From: Paludibacteraceae bacterium
GTDB lineage: Bacteria; Bacteroidota; Bacteroidia; Bacteroidales; Paludibacteraceae
Assembly: GCA_017557345.1 (NCBI GenBank)
Contig: JAFYZR010000009.1
Location: 1 to 64,000, forward strand
Reading direction: 5' to 3'
DNA length: 64,000 nucleotides
Shown here piece after piece: positions 34,753 through 44,104 of this stretch. The stretch's first letter is position 1. Each line of letters starts with the position of its first letter. Position numbers and translations under genes: made by a program. The notes below the pieces were generated by a model, which did not search any database, was not told where the DNA came from, and saw nothing but the letters and a program-made list of their open reading frames with translations.

Positions 34753-35505
34753 ATGGATTATAAAGAGCAAATAGACAACGAGCGTTTGCCACGTCACGTG
34801 GCAATTATTATGGACGGCAATGGCCGCTGGGCTAAGAAACAAGGTCTGGCGCGCATGTTCGGTCATAAGCAAGGTGTTGAAACCGTGCATAATATTACTG
34901 TAGCAGCTACCAAGTTAGGCATAGAGTATCTTACGCTTTATACTTTCAGCACAGAGAACTGGAATCGCCCGAAAGAGGAAGTAGATGCGCTAATGACGCT
35001 ACTGGTAGATACCATCGTTAAAGAAACGCCAACGCTGATGAATAACAACGTTCGTCTGCAGACGATAGGCGATATTGACCGTTTGCCCGATGGAACAAAG
35101 CAGAAATTCTTGGGATGTATCGAGCAGACGAGTAAAAATACGGGATTAACGATGGTGATCGCGCTTAGTTATTCGGCTCGTTGGGAGATTACAGAGGCTG
35201 TTCGCAAAGCGGTTCGCCAAGCGCAATCGGGTTCTTTGCGTGCCGAAGATGTAAATGAGCAATTTGTCTCATCGCTTATGACAACTCGCGAGATGCCGGA
35301 TCCGGATTTGTTGATTCGCACAAGCGGAGAATATCGGATTAGCAATTTCCTTCTATGGCAATTGGCATATAGCGAATTGTATTTTACAGATTGCCTCTGG
35401 CCGGAATTTACAGAAGAAGAGTTCTATAAAGCCATCGTGGATTATCAGAAACGAGAACGAAGATTTGGCAAGACATCTGAACAAGTTGAGAATGTAAATG
35501 GGTAG
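34753..35505 (+). CDS. uppS: Isoprenyl transferase (undecaprenyl diphosphate synthase)
   Basis: 250 residues from ATG 34753 ([20 protein letters not shown]). Catalytic Asp 21 in [10 protein letters not shown], followed by [13 protein letters not shown] and [24 protein letters not shown]. Makes the C55 carrier lipid for cell wall and O-antigen. Starts 1 nt after the barrel gene stop. Confidence 0.96.
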   Translation: MDYKEQIDNERLPRHVAIIMDGNGRWAKKQGLARMFGHKQGVETVHNITVAATKLGIEYLTLYTFSTENWNRPKEEVDALMTLLVDTIVKETPTLMNNNVRLQTIGDIDRLPDGTKQKFLGCIEQTSKNTGLTMVIALSYSARWEITEAVRKAVRQAQSGSLRAEDVNEQFVSSLMTTREMPDPDLLIRTSGEYRISNFLLWQLAYSELYFTDCLWPEFTEEEFYKAIVDYQKRERRFGKTSEQVENVNG

Positions 35506-35510
35506 AACAT

Positions 35511-35576
35511 ACGTAATGACCAGGTAATGATAAGGTAATGATACCGATAAAACCTCGACATAATACCGATTACCCC
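35511..35576. repeat. 11-nt-period array C, between uppS and bamA
   Basis: Six 11-nt units: ACGTAATGACC, AGGTAATGATA, AGGTAATGATA, CCGATAAAACC, TCGACATAATA, CCGATTACCCC. The shared 22-nt core is at 35549-35570, plus orientation. It fills most of the 103-nt gap and would be part of the operon mRNA. Confidence 0.92.
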
Positions 35577-35608
35577 CCGAGAACTTTTTGTGAGAGACTG
35601 ACGAAGAA

Positions 35609-38173
35609 TTGAAGCGTTATTGGAATATATTATTTTTACTATTCTTTAGCCTGAGCATTTTTGCTCAGGAATTTGAGTATGGTATGACTCGCAAGACATA
35701 TGAGATTGCGGGTATAGCTGTAGAAGGAGCGGATAGTTACGAGGATTTTGTGCTGATAGGCTTCTCCGGCTTGGCTGTAGGCGATAAGATAGAAGTGCCG
35801 GGCGACCAGATTACGAAAGCCATCAAGCGCTTCTGGAAACAAGGCCTTTTCTCAAACGTGCAGATACGCGCGAGCAAAATAGAAGGCAATAAGATATGGC
35901 TTGTTATTGCTTTGGAACAGCGTCCTCGTATCAGCGAAGTGAAGTATGAGGGACTTAAGAAAGGCGAGAAAGAGGATGTTGAGGTAAAGGCCGGAATTCG
36001 TCAAGGCAGTCAGATGACTCCGAATCTGGAAGATCATTGTAAGACGGTTATTAAGAAATATTTGGCGGAAAAAGGTTTCCATAATGCCGAAGTGCATGTA
36101 GTTCAGCGTCAAGATCAGGATCATCCGGGCTATGTCAAAGTGCTGGTGGCTGTGGATAAAAAAGAAAAGACCAAAGTAGGAAAGATTTACCTGACCGGAA
36201 ACGAAAACTTAACCGATCGCCAGATAAACAAAGCGATGAAGAAGACGAATGATAACGACATCGTCAATCTCTTCCGTACAAAAAAATTCGTTACTGCCGA
36301 ATATGAAAAAGACAAGCAGGCGGTAATTGAGAAATACAATGAGCATGGTTATCGCGACGCATATATCGTAGCAGATAGTGTTGTCCCAAATCCCGAAGAT
36401 CCGAACCGTGTAGATGTCTATATGACCATCAGCGAAGGCGATAAATACTATGTTCGCTCTATTAAATGGGTTGGAAATACCGTTTATCCGTATGATTATC
36501 TGGATGCAACGCTTGGCGTCAAACCGGGTGATGTGTATAACCTCAAAACCTTAAAGGATCGTTTGACGGATGATGACGATGCAGTTAGTAAGTTATATAC
36601 CGATCGCGGATATTTGTTCTTCAATGTCGAACCGGTTGAGGTGAATGTAGAAAACGATTCGATTGACTTCGAAATGCGTATTTACGAAGGCAAGCCGGCT
36701 ACGATAAACGAGATAAAGATTGTCGGCAATACGCGTGTGTATGAGCATGTGGTTCGTCGTGAATTGTATACCAAACCCGGACAGCTGTATTCTCAGTCGG
36801 ATATCATGCGCTCGTTGCGTGAATTGGCGCAAATGGGGCATTTTGATCAGGAGAAACTTGTGCCGGATATCCAGCCGAATCCTGAAGAAGGAACAGTAGA
36901 TATTACCTATCAGTTACAAACCAAATCAAGCGATCAGATCGAGTTCTCGCTCGGTTGGGGTGCTACCGGTTTGGTTGGTTCGTTGGGATTGAAATTTACC
37001 AATTTTGCTATCCAAAACCTTTTCAATAAAAAAAGCTATCGAATCGTGCCGCAAGGTGAAGGCCAGACGTTCTCTATAAACGCTCGAACCAACGGTATTT
37101 ACTATACTTCTGCATCGATTTCGTTTCTGGAACCATGGTTGGGAGGTAAGCGTCCGAATAGTTTGAGTGCCAGCATCTATTTCGCGAATCAGACCGGTTA
37201 TTCAAGCCGTTATATGAAGGCTTACCAGAACCTGTATAATACTTATTCGAGCTATTATTACTACTCCGGAAACAGCAATTATTATCAACAATTGGCGGAG
37301 AGTGAAGCGGATAAAGATAAATATTTGCGCACGCTTGGTGTGTCAATCGGCTATGGAAAGCGACTTCGTTGGCCGGATGACTATTTCTCGTTCTACGGCG
37401 AGTTGAGTTACCAGTTGTATATGATGAAAGACTGGCCATATCTGTTGATTTCGGATGGTACGAGCCATAACTTGGCATTGAATCTGCAGTTGAGTCGTTC
37501 TTCTATTGATAACCCGATTTATACGCGTCGCGGTAGCCAGTTCTCAATAGGATTGAAAATAACTCCACCTTGGTCCGTATTTAACGGTAAGGATTATTCA
37601 CAAATGACCACTTCTGAGAAGTATCATTTGATAGAATATCATAAATGGAAGTTTACGGGCAAAGTGTTCACTCCGCTCAGCAAGGATAGCAAACTGGTGC
37701 TCATGACTCGTGCTGAATTTGGTTATCTCGGCCATTATAACAAGTATGCAAAATCGCCGTTTGAGTCGTTCTATATGGGTGGTGACGGTATGTCGGCATA
37801 TACAAGTTATGCAACCGAATATGTGGCGATGCGTGGTTATTCATCGGGTTCGTTGACGCCATACGACGTAGCAACGGGACGAAATATGGGTTATCTGTAC
37901 AATAAATTTACGATGGAATTGCGTTACCCGATAACCTTGGAGCAAAGTGCTACTATTTGGGCACATGTATTCCTTGAGGCAGGAAACTGTTTCTCCGATA
38001 TTCGGGATTATAATCCATTCAACCTCAAGCGTTCAGCCGGTTTGGGTGTGCGTATTTTCCTGCCTATGTTCGGTTTGCTCGGAGTTGACTGGGGATGGGG
38101 ATTTGATGAGATTAATGGCAGCAAACAATACGGAGGAAGTCAATTCCACTTTGTTTTGGGTCAAGAGTTATAA
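35609..38173 (+). CDS. bamA: Outer membrane protein assembly factor BamA
   Basis: 854 residues. Signal peptide from a TTG start at 35609 (MKRYWNILFLLFFSLSIFAQ). POTRA repeats occupy about 25-445 (GLFSNVQIRAS, KIYLTGNENLTD, IKWVGNTVYPYDYLD, INEIKIVGNTRV), followed by the Omp85 barrel ending in FHFVLGQEL. It folds and inserts outer-membrane beta-barrels. Upstream is array C; the first ompH gene overlaps its stop (TAATG). Confidence 0.95.
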   Translation: MKRYWNILFLLFFSLSIFAQEFEYGMTRKTYEIAGIAVEGADSYEDFVLIGFSGLAVGDKIEVPGDQITKAIKRFWKQGLFSNVQIRASKIEGNKIWLVIALEQRPRISEVKYEGLKKGEKEDVEVKAGIRQGSQMTPNLEDHCKTVIKKYLAEKGFHNAEVHVVQRQDQDHPGYVKVLVAVDKKEKTKVGKIYLTGNENLTDRQINKAMKKTNDNDIVNLFRTKKFVTAEYEKDKQAVIEKYNEHGYRDAYIVADSVVPNPEDPNRVDVYMTISEGDKYYVRSIKWVGNTVYPYDYLDATLGVKPGDVYNLKTLKDRLTDDDDAVSKLYTDRGYLFFNVEPVEVNVENDSIDFEMRIYEGKPATINEIKIVGNTRVYEHVVRRELYTKPGQLYSQSDIMRSLRELAQMGHFDQEKLVPDIQPNPEEGTVDITYQLQTKSSDQIEFSLGWGATGLVGSLGLKFTNFAIQNLFNKKSYRIVPQGEGQTFSINARTNGIYYTSASISFLEPWLGGKRPNSLSASIYFANQTGYSSRYMKAYQNLYNTYSSYYYYSGNSNYYQQLAESEADKDKYLRTLGVSIGYGKRLRWPDDYFSFYGELSYQLYMMKDWPYLLISDGTSHNLALNLQLSRSSIDNPIYTRRGSQFSIGLKITPPWSVFNGKDYSQMTTSEKYHLIEYHKWKFTGKVFTPLSKDSKLVLMTRAEFGYLGHYNKYAKSPFESFYMGGDGMSAYTSYATEYVAMRGYSSGSLTPYDVATGRNMGYLYNKFTMELRYPITLEQSATIWAHVFLEAGNCFSDIRDYNPFNLKRSAGLGVRIFLPMFGLLGVDWGWGFDEINGSKQYGGSQFHFVLGQEL

Positions 38174-38694
38174 TGAATATGAAAAAACTAATTATATTAT
38201 TTGCCGCCGTGCTGGTATGTGGCACGGGATTTGCTAAAGATCAGTCGATAGCATATATAGACATGTCGTATATCCTTAAGAATCTGCCGCAATATGAGCA
38301 GGCGAATGAGCAACTGACGATGTTGTCGAAACGCTGGCAGAAAGAGGTAGATGCGGCACAGCAAGAAGCACGTGTCATGGCTACTAACTATCAGACAGAG
38401 CAGATTTTCTTGAGCGAAACAATGCGCACGGAACGTGAACAAGAGATCGTGAAGAAAGAGCAGGAAGTGCTGGAACTGAAGCGCAAGTATTTCGGGCAGG
38501 ACGGTGAGTTGTATAAGAAACGCGAAGCATTAATAAAGCCCATACAAGATGAAATATATAATGCCATTCAAGATTTAGCGAGCGAGAAGCGCATTGATAT
38601 CGTCAAGGATCGTTCATCTGATCCGGCTTTGATTTATATGTCATCTAAATTAGATATATCCGATCAAGTATTGCATAAACTTGGAGCAAAATAA
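38173..38694 (+). CDS. OmpH/Skp family periplasmic chaperone 1
   Basis: 173 residues, TAATG overlap with bamA. Signal peptide (MKKLIILFAAVLVCGTGFA) then SIAYIDMSYILKNLPQYEQANEQL and a long charged coiled coil, as in Skp. Carries unfolded outer-membrane proteins to BamA. Confidence 0.9.
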   Translation: MNMKKLIILFAAVLVCGTGFAKDQSIAYIDMSYILKNLPQYEQANEQLTMLSKRWQKEVDAAQQEARVMATNYQTEQIFLSETMRTEREQEIVKKEQEVLELKRKYFGQDGELYKKREALIKPIQDEIYNAIQDLASEKRIDIVKDRSSDPALIYMSSKLDISDQVLHKLGAK

Positions 38695-38700
38695 AACTGA

Positions 38701-38735
38701 AAATTATAAATTATAAATCATAAATTTGAAATGAA
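38701..38735. repeat. 7-nt repeat between the two ompH genes
   Basis: AAATTAT, AAATTAT, AAATCAT, AAATTTG, AAATGAA. The last unit contains the ATG of the second ompH gene (38731). Confidence 0.85.
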
Positions 38736-39222
38736 AAAGATTATCATTACAATGCTGCTGATTTTGCCTATGGCTGTCAGCGCACAGAAATTTGGTCACA
38801 TCAACACACAAGAGGTATTTGCTCAAATGCCGGAGGTAGCACAAGTTCGTCTTAAAATGGATACCATCCAAAGCCAATATGAGAATCAATTGGCTTCGAT
38901 GAACGAGGAGATTCAAAAGAAAATGCAGGACTATCAGGCGCAGGAGGCTACGATGGCTGATGCTATCAAGCAGATTCGTCAGCAAGAACTGCAAGAGATG
39001 AACCAACGTATTCAACTCTTCTATCAGACTGCAGAGCAAGACATCCAAAAGAAACAGCAAGAATTGCTGGCTCCTGTTCACGAGAAGATGGCGAAAGCTA
39101 TTAAAGCTGTCGGTGAGCGCGAGGGTTATACCTATATCTTCGATAGTCAGGCTATGGTGCATATCGGCGCAGACGCTCTGGATGCTACTCCTGCCGTTAA
39201 AAAAGAACTGGGCATTAAATAA
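38731..39222 (+). CDS. OmpH/Skp family periplasmic chaperone 2
   Basis: 163 residues. Signal peptide (MKKIIITMLLILPMAVSAQ), KFGHINTQEVFAQMPEVAQV, then a Gln/Glu/Lys coiled coil and YTYIFDSQAMVHIGADALDATPAVKKELGIK. The paired ompH genes after bamA are usual in Bacteroidota. Confidence 0.92.
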   Translation: MKKIIITMLLILPMAVSAQKFGHINTQEVFAQMPEVAQVRLKMDTIQSQYENQLASMNEEIQKKMQDYQAQEATMADAIKQIRQQELQEMNQRIQLFYQTAEQDIQKKQQELLAPVHEKMAKAIKAVGEREGYTYIFDSQAMVHIGADALDATPAVKKELGIK

Positions 39223-39350
39223 TGGCAGACGGTTATTTGGAAAGCCATTATGCTGAATATGAGAAGAAAAAAGCAGAATGGCTGAAACGCAAATCTAAAT
39301 ATTCCTACAATCATGGTAGAAAAGATTCAAAAGACACTACGAGATAGTGC
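39222..39350 (+). CDS. Small charged protein (42 residues), unknown
   Basis: ATG overlaps the stop of ompH 2 (TAATG). The product starts MADGYLESHYAEYEKKKAEW and continues LKRKSKYSYNHGRKDSKDTTR. A Tyr/Lys/Glu helix of the pattern YLExxYxxYxxxKAxWLKRK looks like small conserved Bacteroidales proteins, but I have no name for it. It overlaps the MFS gene start by 38 nt in another frame. Confidence 0.5.
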
Positions 39351-40686
39351 CATTGCACGTTGGACAGTATTGGTGCTTGTGGCATCGATGATGTTCTTTG
39401 CATATATGTTCGTGGATATTCTTTCTCCGCTGGCATCGTTGTTGAATGATACATTAAGTTGGGATCAAGGAGTTTTCGGCACTTATGCGGCAGGTGAATT
39501 TCTATTGAATGTATTCGGATTCCTCATTTTAGCGGGTATTATCCTTGATAAGATGGGAGTTCGTTTTACCGGTTTGCTCTCGGCGAGCTTGATGGTTATT
39601 GGTGCGGGCATTAAGTATTGGGGCATCTCATGGGCAGACGCTAACACGGTAGAATGGCTGAATGCTTGGTGGCCATCGATGCCGGGTAGCGCTAAGATTG
39701 CCATGTTCGGTTTCATGATCTTCGGCTGCGGCTGTGAGATGGCGGGAACAACGGTAAGTAAGGTTCTTGCTAAATGGTTCAAGGGCAAAGAGATGGCGCT
39801 GGCCATGGGTCTGGAAATGGCAATCGCTCGTCTGGGCGTGTTTGCCGCTATGTGGCTCTCTCCGATGTTTAGTGAGCATTTTGCTGTCAACGGAACGAAT
39901 TCTGTTATTGCTCCGCTACTCTTCGCAACACTTTTGCTTGTTGTCGGATTGCTCAATTTCTTTGTTTTCACCATTATGGACAAATCGTTTGACAATCAAC
40001 TGGTGGCTATTGGAGAAGCAACGGCAGAAAAAGATCCGGAAGACGAATTTCATGTATCCGACCTTAAACAGATTTTCAGTTCTAAGATGTTCTGGATTGT
40101 AGCACTACTTTGTGTGCTCTATTATAGCGCCATCTTCCCATTCCAGCGTTTCGCGACGAACTTCTTGGAGGAAACATTGCAGATTAGTAATGCAGAAGCT
40201 GCAGGACTCTTCAAATGGTTCCCGATTCTGGCGATGGTGCTCACGCCGTTCCTTGGTGCCTTTATAGACTATAAAGGCAAAGGCGCATCCATGATGCTTC
40301 TCGGAGCGGTTATCATGATTATTTGTCATAGCGTGTTTGCGTTTGTGCTTCCGGCTTATCCAAGCAAAGGATTGGCACTTGCTACGATTCTGGTGTTGGG
40401 TGTCAGTTTCTCTCTCGTTCCTGCTTCTATGTGGCCGAGTGTTCCGAAGATTATTGACGAGAAAGTGCTTGGCTCGGCTTATTGTCTTATCTTCTGGGTT
40501 CAGAATGTAGGATTGTGCCTTGTGCCGCTGTTGATTGGTAAATTGCGCGTGGCTACAAATGGCTATCTTGTGCCGATGATTGTCTTTGCATCCTTCGGAG
40601 TGCTTGCTTTCTTGCTGAGTTTGGCACTTAAGGTCGAAGATCGTCGCAAAGGTTATGGCCTCGAACTCCCGAATAAAAAGAGATAA
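39313..40686 (+). CDS. MFS transporter
   Basis: 457 residues with about 12 hydrophobic segments and a charged central loop (EATAEKDPEDEFHVSDLKQIF, ~240). The MFS-type motif KWFKGKEMALAMGLEMAIARLG lies after helix 4. The substrate is not evident. The ATG lies inside the small upstream reading frame, which suggests translational coupling. Confidence 0.88.
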   Translation: MVEKIQKTLRDSAIARWTVLVLVASMMFFAYMFVDILSPLASLLNDTLSWDQGVFGTYAAGEFLLNVFGFLILAGIILDKMGVRFTGLLSASLMVIGAGIKYWGISWADANTVEWLNAWWPSMPGSAKIAMFGFMIFGCGCEMAGTTVSKVLAKWFKGKEMALAMGLEMAIARLGVFAAMWLSPMFSEHFAVNGTNSVIAPLLFATLLLVVGLLNFFVFTIMDKSFDNQLVAIGEATAEKDPEDEFHVSDLKQIFSSKMFWIVALLCVLYYSAIFPFQRFATNFLEETLQISNAEAAGLFKWFPILAMVLTPFLGAFIDYKGKGASMMLLGAVIMIICHSVFAFVLPAYPSKGLALATILVLGVSFSLVPASMWPSVPKIIDEKVLGSAYCLIFWVQNVGLCLVPLLIGKLRVATNGYLVPMIVFASFGVLAFLLSLALKVEDRRKGYGLELPNKKR

Positions 40687-40735
40687 TCGTACCCTTTAGG
40701 GTTAAGAAGTAACGTCAAAAATATTAGTAATTATT

Positions 40736-41680
40736 ATGAGAAAGATTTTCTTCTTGTGCGTATTGTGCGCAAGTGTTTTAACCGCTAACGCCACCGAAGG
40801 TGCGCTAAACGGAAAGTTTACCATCAACGCCGAAGGCGACCAGATTGTTTTCTCCAAAGGCAATCTTCAGTATGTGGGTACATGGCAGTTTGCGACCAAC
40901 CAGTGGGATTGTATCGGTGATGAAGCACAGGCAGATGACAACCGCGACCTGTTCGGTTGGGGCACAGGTGATGCGCCAAATAAAGTTAGTACCATCTGTG
41001 AAGATTATGCTACTTTCCACGACTGGGGAGCTAATCCCATTACCAACGGCGGTAATACTGCCAACGCTTGGCGTACACTGACCAAGGAGGAGTGGCGTTA
41101 TTTGTTTGAATCACGTACCAATTCGACTGATTTCTTTGGAGTTGGAATAATAGGAACGATGCATGGAGCTATTCTTCTTCCGGATAATTGGACGCTGCCT
41201 GATGGTGCTGCTTTTGTCTCCGTTTCGGCAAAAGGTTATGAGTTACAAACTGAGTATGATGGGTATTACACAATTAATGGTAGTAGTTGGACTGACAACG
41301 AATACACAATAGAACAATGGGCCGTAATGGAAGAAGCCGGTGCCGTTTTCTTGCCGGCGGCAGGTGATATTAATATATCATCTGGTTTTGAACGCCTGGG
41401 CGTGATGGGCGGCTATTGGTCTGCTACTACCTTTGATGAGTGGCATGCATATGGATTCTTATTTTTTATAGATGAGATCTATCCGACTGCGAATGATTTC
41501 ATCATCAACAATGGTTACAGTGTCCGTCTGGTTCAAGCTGCGCCGGAAGATGCCACAGGAATTGGTACTCCTTCGCTTCAAGGGAAAATGGGAGAGGCTT
41601 CTAAAGTCATCCGTGACGGCCAGCTTCTCATCATCCGCGACGGCAAGACGTTTAATGCGTTAGGTGCAGAAGTTCAATGA
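40736..41680 (+). CDS. FISUMP-like secreted protein with possible type IX sorting tail
   Basis: 314 residues, signal peptide (MRKIFFLCVLCASVLTANA). The mature region follows a Bacteroidales pattern related to Fibrobacter paralogous (FISUMP) domains: FSKGNLQYVGTWQFATNQWDCIG, DLFGWGTG, WRTLTKEEWRYLFESR, GAILLPDNW, GAVFLPAAG, GGYWSATT, SVRLVQ. The last ~25 residues (KVIRDGQLLIIRDGKTFNALGAEVQ region) look like a C-terminal sorting tail, which would fit the PorG-like gene upstream. An 11-nt array and terminator follow. Confidence 0.8.
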   Translation: MRKIFFLCVLCASVLTANATEGALNGKFTINAEGDQIVFSKGNLQYVGTWQFATNQWDCIGDEAQADDNRDLFGWGTGDAPNKVSTICEDYATFHDWGANPITNGGNTANAWRTLTKEEWRYLFESRTNSTDFFGVGIIGTMHGAILLPDNWTLPDGAAFVSVSAKGYELQTEYDGYYTINGSSWTDNEYTIEQWAVMEEAGAVFLPAAGDINISSGFERLGVMGGYWSATTFDEWHAYGFLFFIDEIYPTANDFIINNGYSVRLVQAAPEDATGIGTPSLQGKMGEASKVIRDGQLLIIRDGKTFNALGAEVQ

Positions 41681-41694
41681 GCCCCCGAGAATAA

Positions 41695-41749
41695 CGCACT
41701 TACCGCGCACTTATCGCGCACTAATCGCGCACTTATCACGCACTAATTT
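41695..41749. repeat. 11-nt-period array F after the FISUMP gene
   Basis: Five 11-nt units: CGCACTTACCG, CGCACTTATCG, CGCACTAATCG, CGCACTTATCA, CGCACTAATTT. Unit sequence is unrelated to the ACCTCGACATA core but the period is identical. Confidence 0.95.
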
Positions 41750-41764
41750 TAGTGTGTGATTTTG
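41735..41764 (+). terminator. Hairpin built from the last array units
   Basis: ATCACGCACTA (41735-41745) pairs with TAGTGTGTGAT (41750-41760) around ATTT, an 11-bp stem with one G-T pair, followed by TTTG. It terminates the FISUMP transcript and reuses the array sequence for its left arm. Confidence 0.7.
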
Positions 41765-41895
41765 TTGGTATTATATACTATGTATATAATACTGGAGAGT
41801 TAGTGCAAAAAGGAGGAAAATGTAGTAACATCTCCAATATTTTATCCATAAATTCCAAATTATGCGAGCATATTTGAAAATTTAAGTCTAAAATC

Positions 41896-41926
41896 TTGCA
41901 TATTTGATTATTTTGTAGTAATTTTG
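41896..41926 (+). promoter_or_regulatory. Promoter of murF with a start-site palindrome
   Basis: TTG (41896-41898), 20 bp, TAATTTTG (41919-41926). Perfect 8-bp dyad: AATTTTGC (41920-41927), ACCC, GCAAAATT (41932-41939). Confidence 0.88.
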
Positions 41927-41948
41927 CACCCGCAAAATTGTTTTAGGA

Positions 41949-43100
41949 ATGGATTGGAGTTTTTTGATAGAAGGTAAAGACGCGCTGAATGTCACCACAG
42001 ACAGCCGGAAGGTGACGCCCGGTTGTATCTTTGTGGCGCTCAAAGGCGAGCATTTTGACGGCAATGACTTCGTTGAGCAGGCAAAGCGTGCTGGCGCAGA
42101 ATATATCATCTCAGGCGAAAATGCCCTCGCTGAATTACAGGATTTAGCTCGTGCTTGGCGAAGAGAATTAGGCCTTCCTATTTTGGGAATTACCGGTACA
42201 AACGGCAAAACAACAACCAAAGAACTCTGCGCAGCTGTGCTGAGTACAAAATACAATTTGTTTTATACACAAGGCAACCTAAATAATCAAATCGGAGTGC
42301 CGCTTACCTTATTAAGTATCACCCGCGCGCATGAGATGGCAATTGTAGAGATGGGAGCCAGTCATCCCGGGGACATTAAAGAACTCGTCGAAATCGCGGA
42401 GCCGAATTATGGTCTGATTACCAATGTCGGCCATGCGCATCTGCAGGGATTCGGCTCTTTTGAGGGAGTAATGCGTACCAAAGCAGAATTATACGACTAT
42501 TTGCGTGAACATGGCGGTTTCTGCTTCCGGAATACGGACAATCCCTATTTGGCGCAGATGGCAGGCGACTTACAGACTGTTCCTTATACAACCGGAACGA
42601 TGCCGGAAGGTACGCATTTGGTAGGAGCATATAATGCAGAGAATATATCTGCTGCAATTTGTGTAGGAAAATATTTTGGTATTGACGAAAAGGCGGCTTT
42701 GGCGGCCATACGTGCCTATGTGCCAAGTAATAATCGCTCGCAACTATTGCAAACGGAGAAAAATACCGTTGTGGTGGATGCATATAACGCAAATCCTACA
42801 TCGATGCAGGCAGCTATCAACTCGTTCAATGGCAATTGTTATATCCTTGGTGCGATGCGTGAACTGGGCGAATATAGCCACCTGGAGCATCAGAATATTG
42901 TCAATATGTTATTGGAACGCAAGGCCGATAAAGTATTGCTGGTAGGTGAGGAATATAAGGATACTACTGCGCCTTACCCGGTTTTTGACAACGTAGAGAA
43001 GTTATGCGAACAGCTGCAAAAAGAGCCGTTGAAAGGATTTAAGATTTTGCTCAAAGGCAGTCGCAGTAATACATTAGAGAAAGTGATACCGTTATTATGA
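41949..43100 (+). CDS. murF: UDP-N-acetylmuramoyl-tripeptide-D-alanyl-D-alanine ligase MurF, compact
   Basis: 383 residues, shorter than the roughly 430 usual for Bacteroidales. It adds D-Ala-D-Ala to the cell-wall precursor. ATP loop GITGTNGKTTTKEL (~80), EMGASHPGDI, ITNVGHAHLQGFGS, and C-terminal DAYNANPTSM. Between TVPYTTG and LVGAYNAENISAA the beta-strand insert normally seen in the central domain is largely missing. The catalytic loops are intact. Confidence 0.9.
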   Translation: MDWSFLIEGKDALNVTTDSRKVTPGCIFVALKGEHFDGNDFVEQAKRAGAEYIISGENALAELQDLARAWRRELGLPILGITGTNGKTTTKELCAAVLSTKYNLFYTQGNLNNQIGVPLTLLSITRAHEMAIVEMGASHPGDIKELVEIAEPNYGLITNVGHAHLQGFGSFEGVMRTKAELYDYLREHGGFCFRNTDNPYLAQMAGDLQTVPYTTGTMPEGTHLVGAYNAENISAAICVGKYFGIDEKAALAAIRAYVPSNNRSQLLQTEKNTVVVDAYNANPTSMQAAINSFNGNCYILGAMRELGEYSHLEHQNIVNMLLERKADKVLLVGEEYKDTTAPYPVFDNVEKLCEQLQKEPLKGFKILLKGSRSNTLEKVIPLL

Positions 43101-43978
43101 GTAAGAAAATAGCTTGGGTAATAGTCGTTCTTTTGCTCGCCGCCATCGGTGGGTTGGCTTATCTGTATTGGAATCAACGAACCGAGTTGACCGAATTGGT
43201 GGAGCAGATGACGATAGAGAAAGAAGAGCTGCAAGAAGAATACGAGGATTTGGCTATTCAGTTCGATGGTTACCAGCAGATGGATATTAAAAATGACAGT
43301 CTGCAGGATTTATTAAGCCGCGAGCAACAACGTGTGCAGGATTTGTTGGAAGAGTTACGCCAAACGAAGGCTTCTAACGCTCGCCGAATAGCTGAATTGA
43401 AAAAGGAATTAGCTACCGTACGTGCGGTGATGAAAGATTATGTGAGACAGATTGACTCACTCAACGCCACGAACGCCCGTCTAACGGAAGAGAATCAGAT
43501 AGTGCGTCGTGAGAATCAACAGGTCAAAGAGCAAAACTCTCAATTATCGACGATTAATTCTCAATTGACGGAAACCGTTACGAGAGCATCCATGCTCGAA
43601 ATCACTTCTTGCACCTTGAGTATGCTAAATAAGAACGATAAGAAGACTAAAATGGCGAGCAACGTTCGCAAGTTTCAGTTTGATTACGTGATAGCGAAAA
43701 ATATTACTTGCACGCCCGGAATGAAGAATCTCTATGTTCGTGTCATGGATCCACAGGGAAACTTGATGGCTGAGAGTGAGACGAAAGTTTTTGAGTTCGA
43801 GAGCGGAGAGATTCCGTATTCGATGATGCAACAGATAGAGTATAGCGGCGAGGCATACAATGGCACTTGTTTCTGTGCTTTGGCGGATAAAGAGGAAGTG
43901 CTGAAAGGTTTTTATACGATCGATTTCTTCTGCGATGGAAACCTCATTGGCTCCTTCCCGTTCCAACCGAAAAAATAA
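43097..43978 (+). CDS. Membrane-anchored coiled-coil protein
   Basis: 293 residues. One N-terminal transmembrane helix (5-24), then a coiled coil to ~165, then a globular part of ~125 residues (MLEITSCTLSML, KNLYVRVMDPQGNLMAES, GFYTIDFFCDGNLIGSFPF) with a beta-rich look. The peptide NSQLSTINSQL in the coil comes from a 7-nt-type DNA repeat (43537-43564). Function unknown; the ATGA overlap with murF suggests an envelope role. Confidence 0.75.
   Translation: MSKKIAWVIVVLLLAAIGGLAYLYWNQRTELTELVEQMTIEKEELQEEYEDLAIQFDGYQQMDIKNDSLQDLLSREQQRVQDLLEELRQTKASNARRIAELKKELATVRAVMKDYVRQIDSLNATNARLTEENQIVRRENQQVKEQNSQLSTINSQLTETVTRASMLEITSCTLSMLNKNDKKTKMASNVRKFQFDYVIAKNITCTPGMKNLYVRVMDPQGNLMAESETKVFEFESGEIPYSMMQQIEYSGEAYNGTCFCALADKEEVLKGFYTIDFFCDGNLIGSFPFQPKK
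43537..43564. repeat. 7-nt-type repeat inside the coiled-coil gene
   Basis: CTCTCAA, TTATCGA, CGATTAA, TTCTCAA; the outer units agree and the 21-nt spacing gives the 7-residue repeat NSQLSTI/NSQLTET. Confidence 0.6.
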
Positions 43979-43995
43979 AAAAAATACACAAAAAT

Positions 43996-44026
43996 TTGCG
44001 TATGTGAATTTTTTGTAGTAATTTTG
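43996..44026 (+). promoter_or_regulatory. Promoter of rpsO
   Basis: TTG (43996-43998), 20 bp, TAATTTTG (44019-44026). It leaves a leader of about 115 nt before the rpsO ATG, long enough for a regulatory fold, although I could not assign one. Confidence 0.85.
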
Positions 44027-44104
44027 CACCCGCTTTTGAGGAAAAGCATTAATGCCACGAAGTTGTGATGATATATTCGGCTTTAGTGGTGATTGTATAA
44101 CCCG

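Noticed and set aside
40688-40706. Terminator after the MFS gene
   Set aside because: ACCCTTTAGGGT is a short palindrome but no T-run follows.
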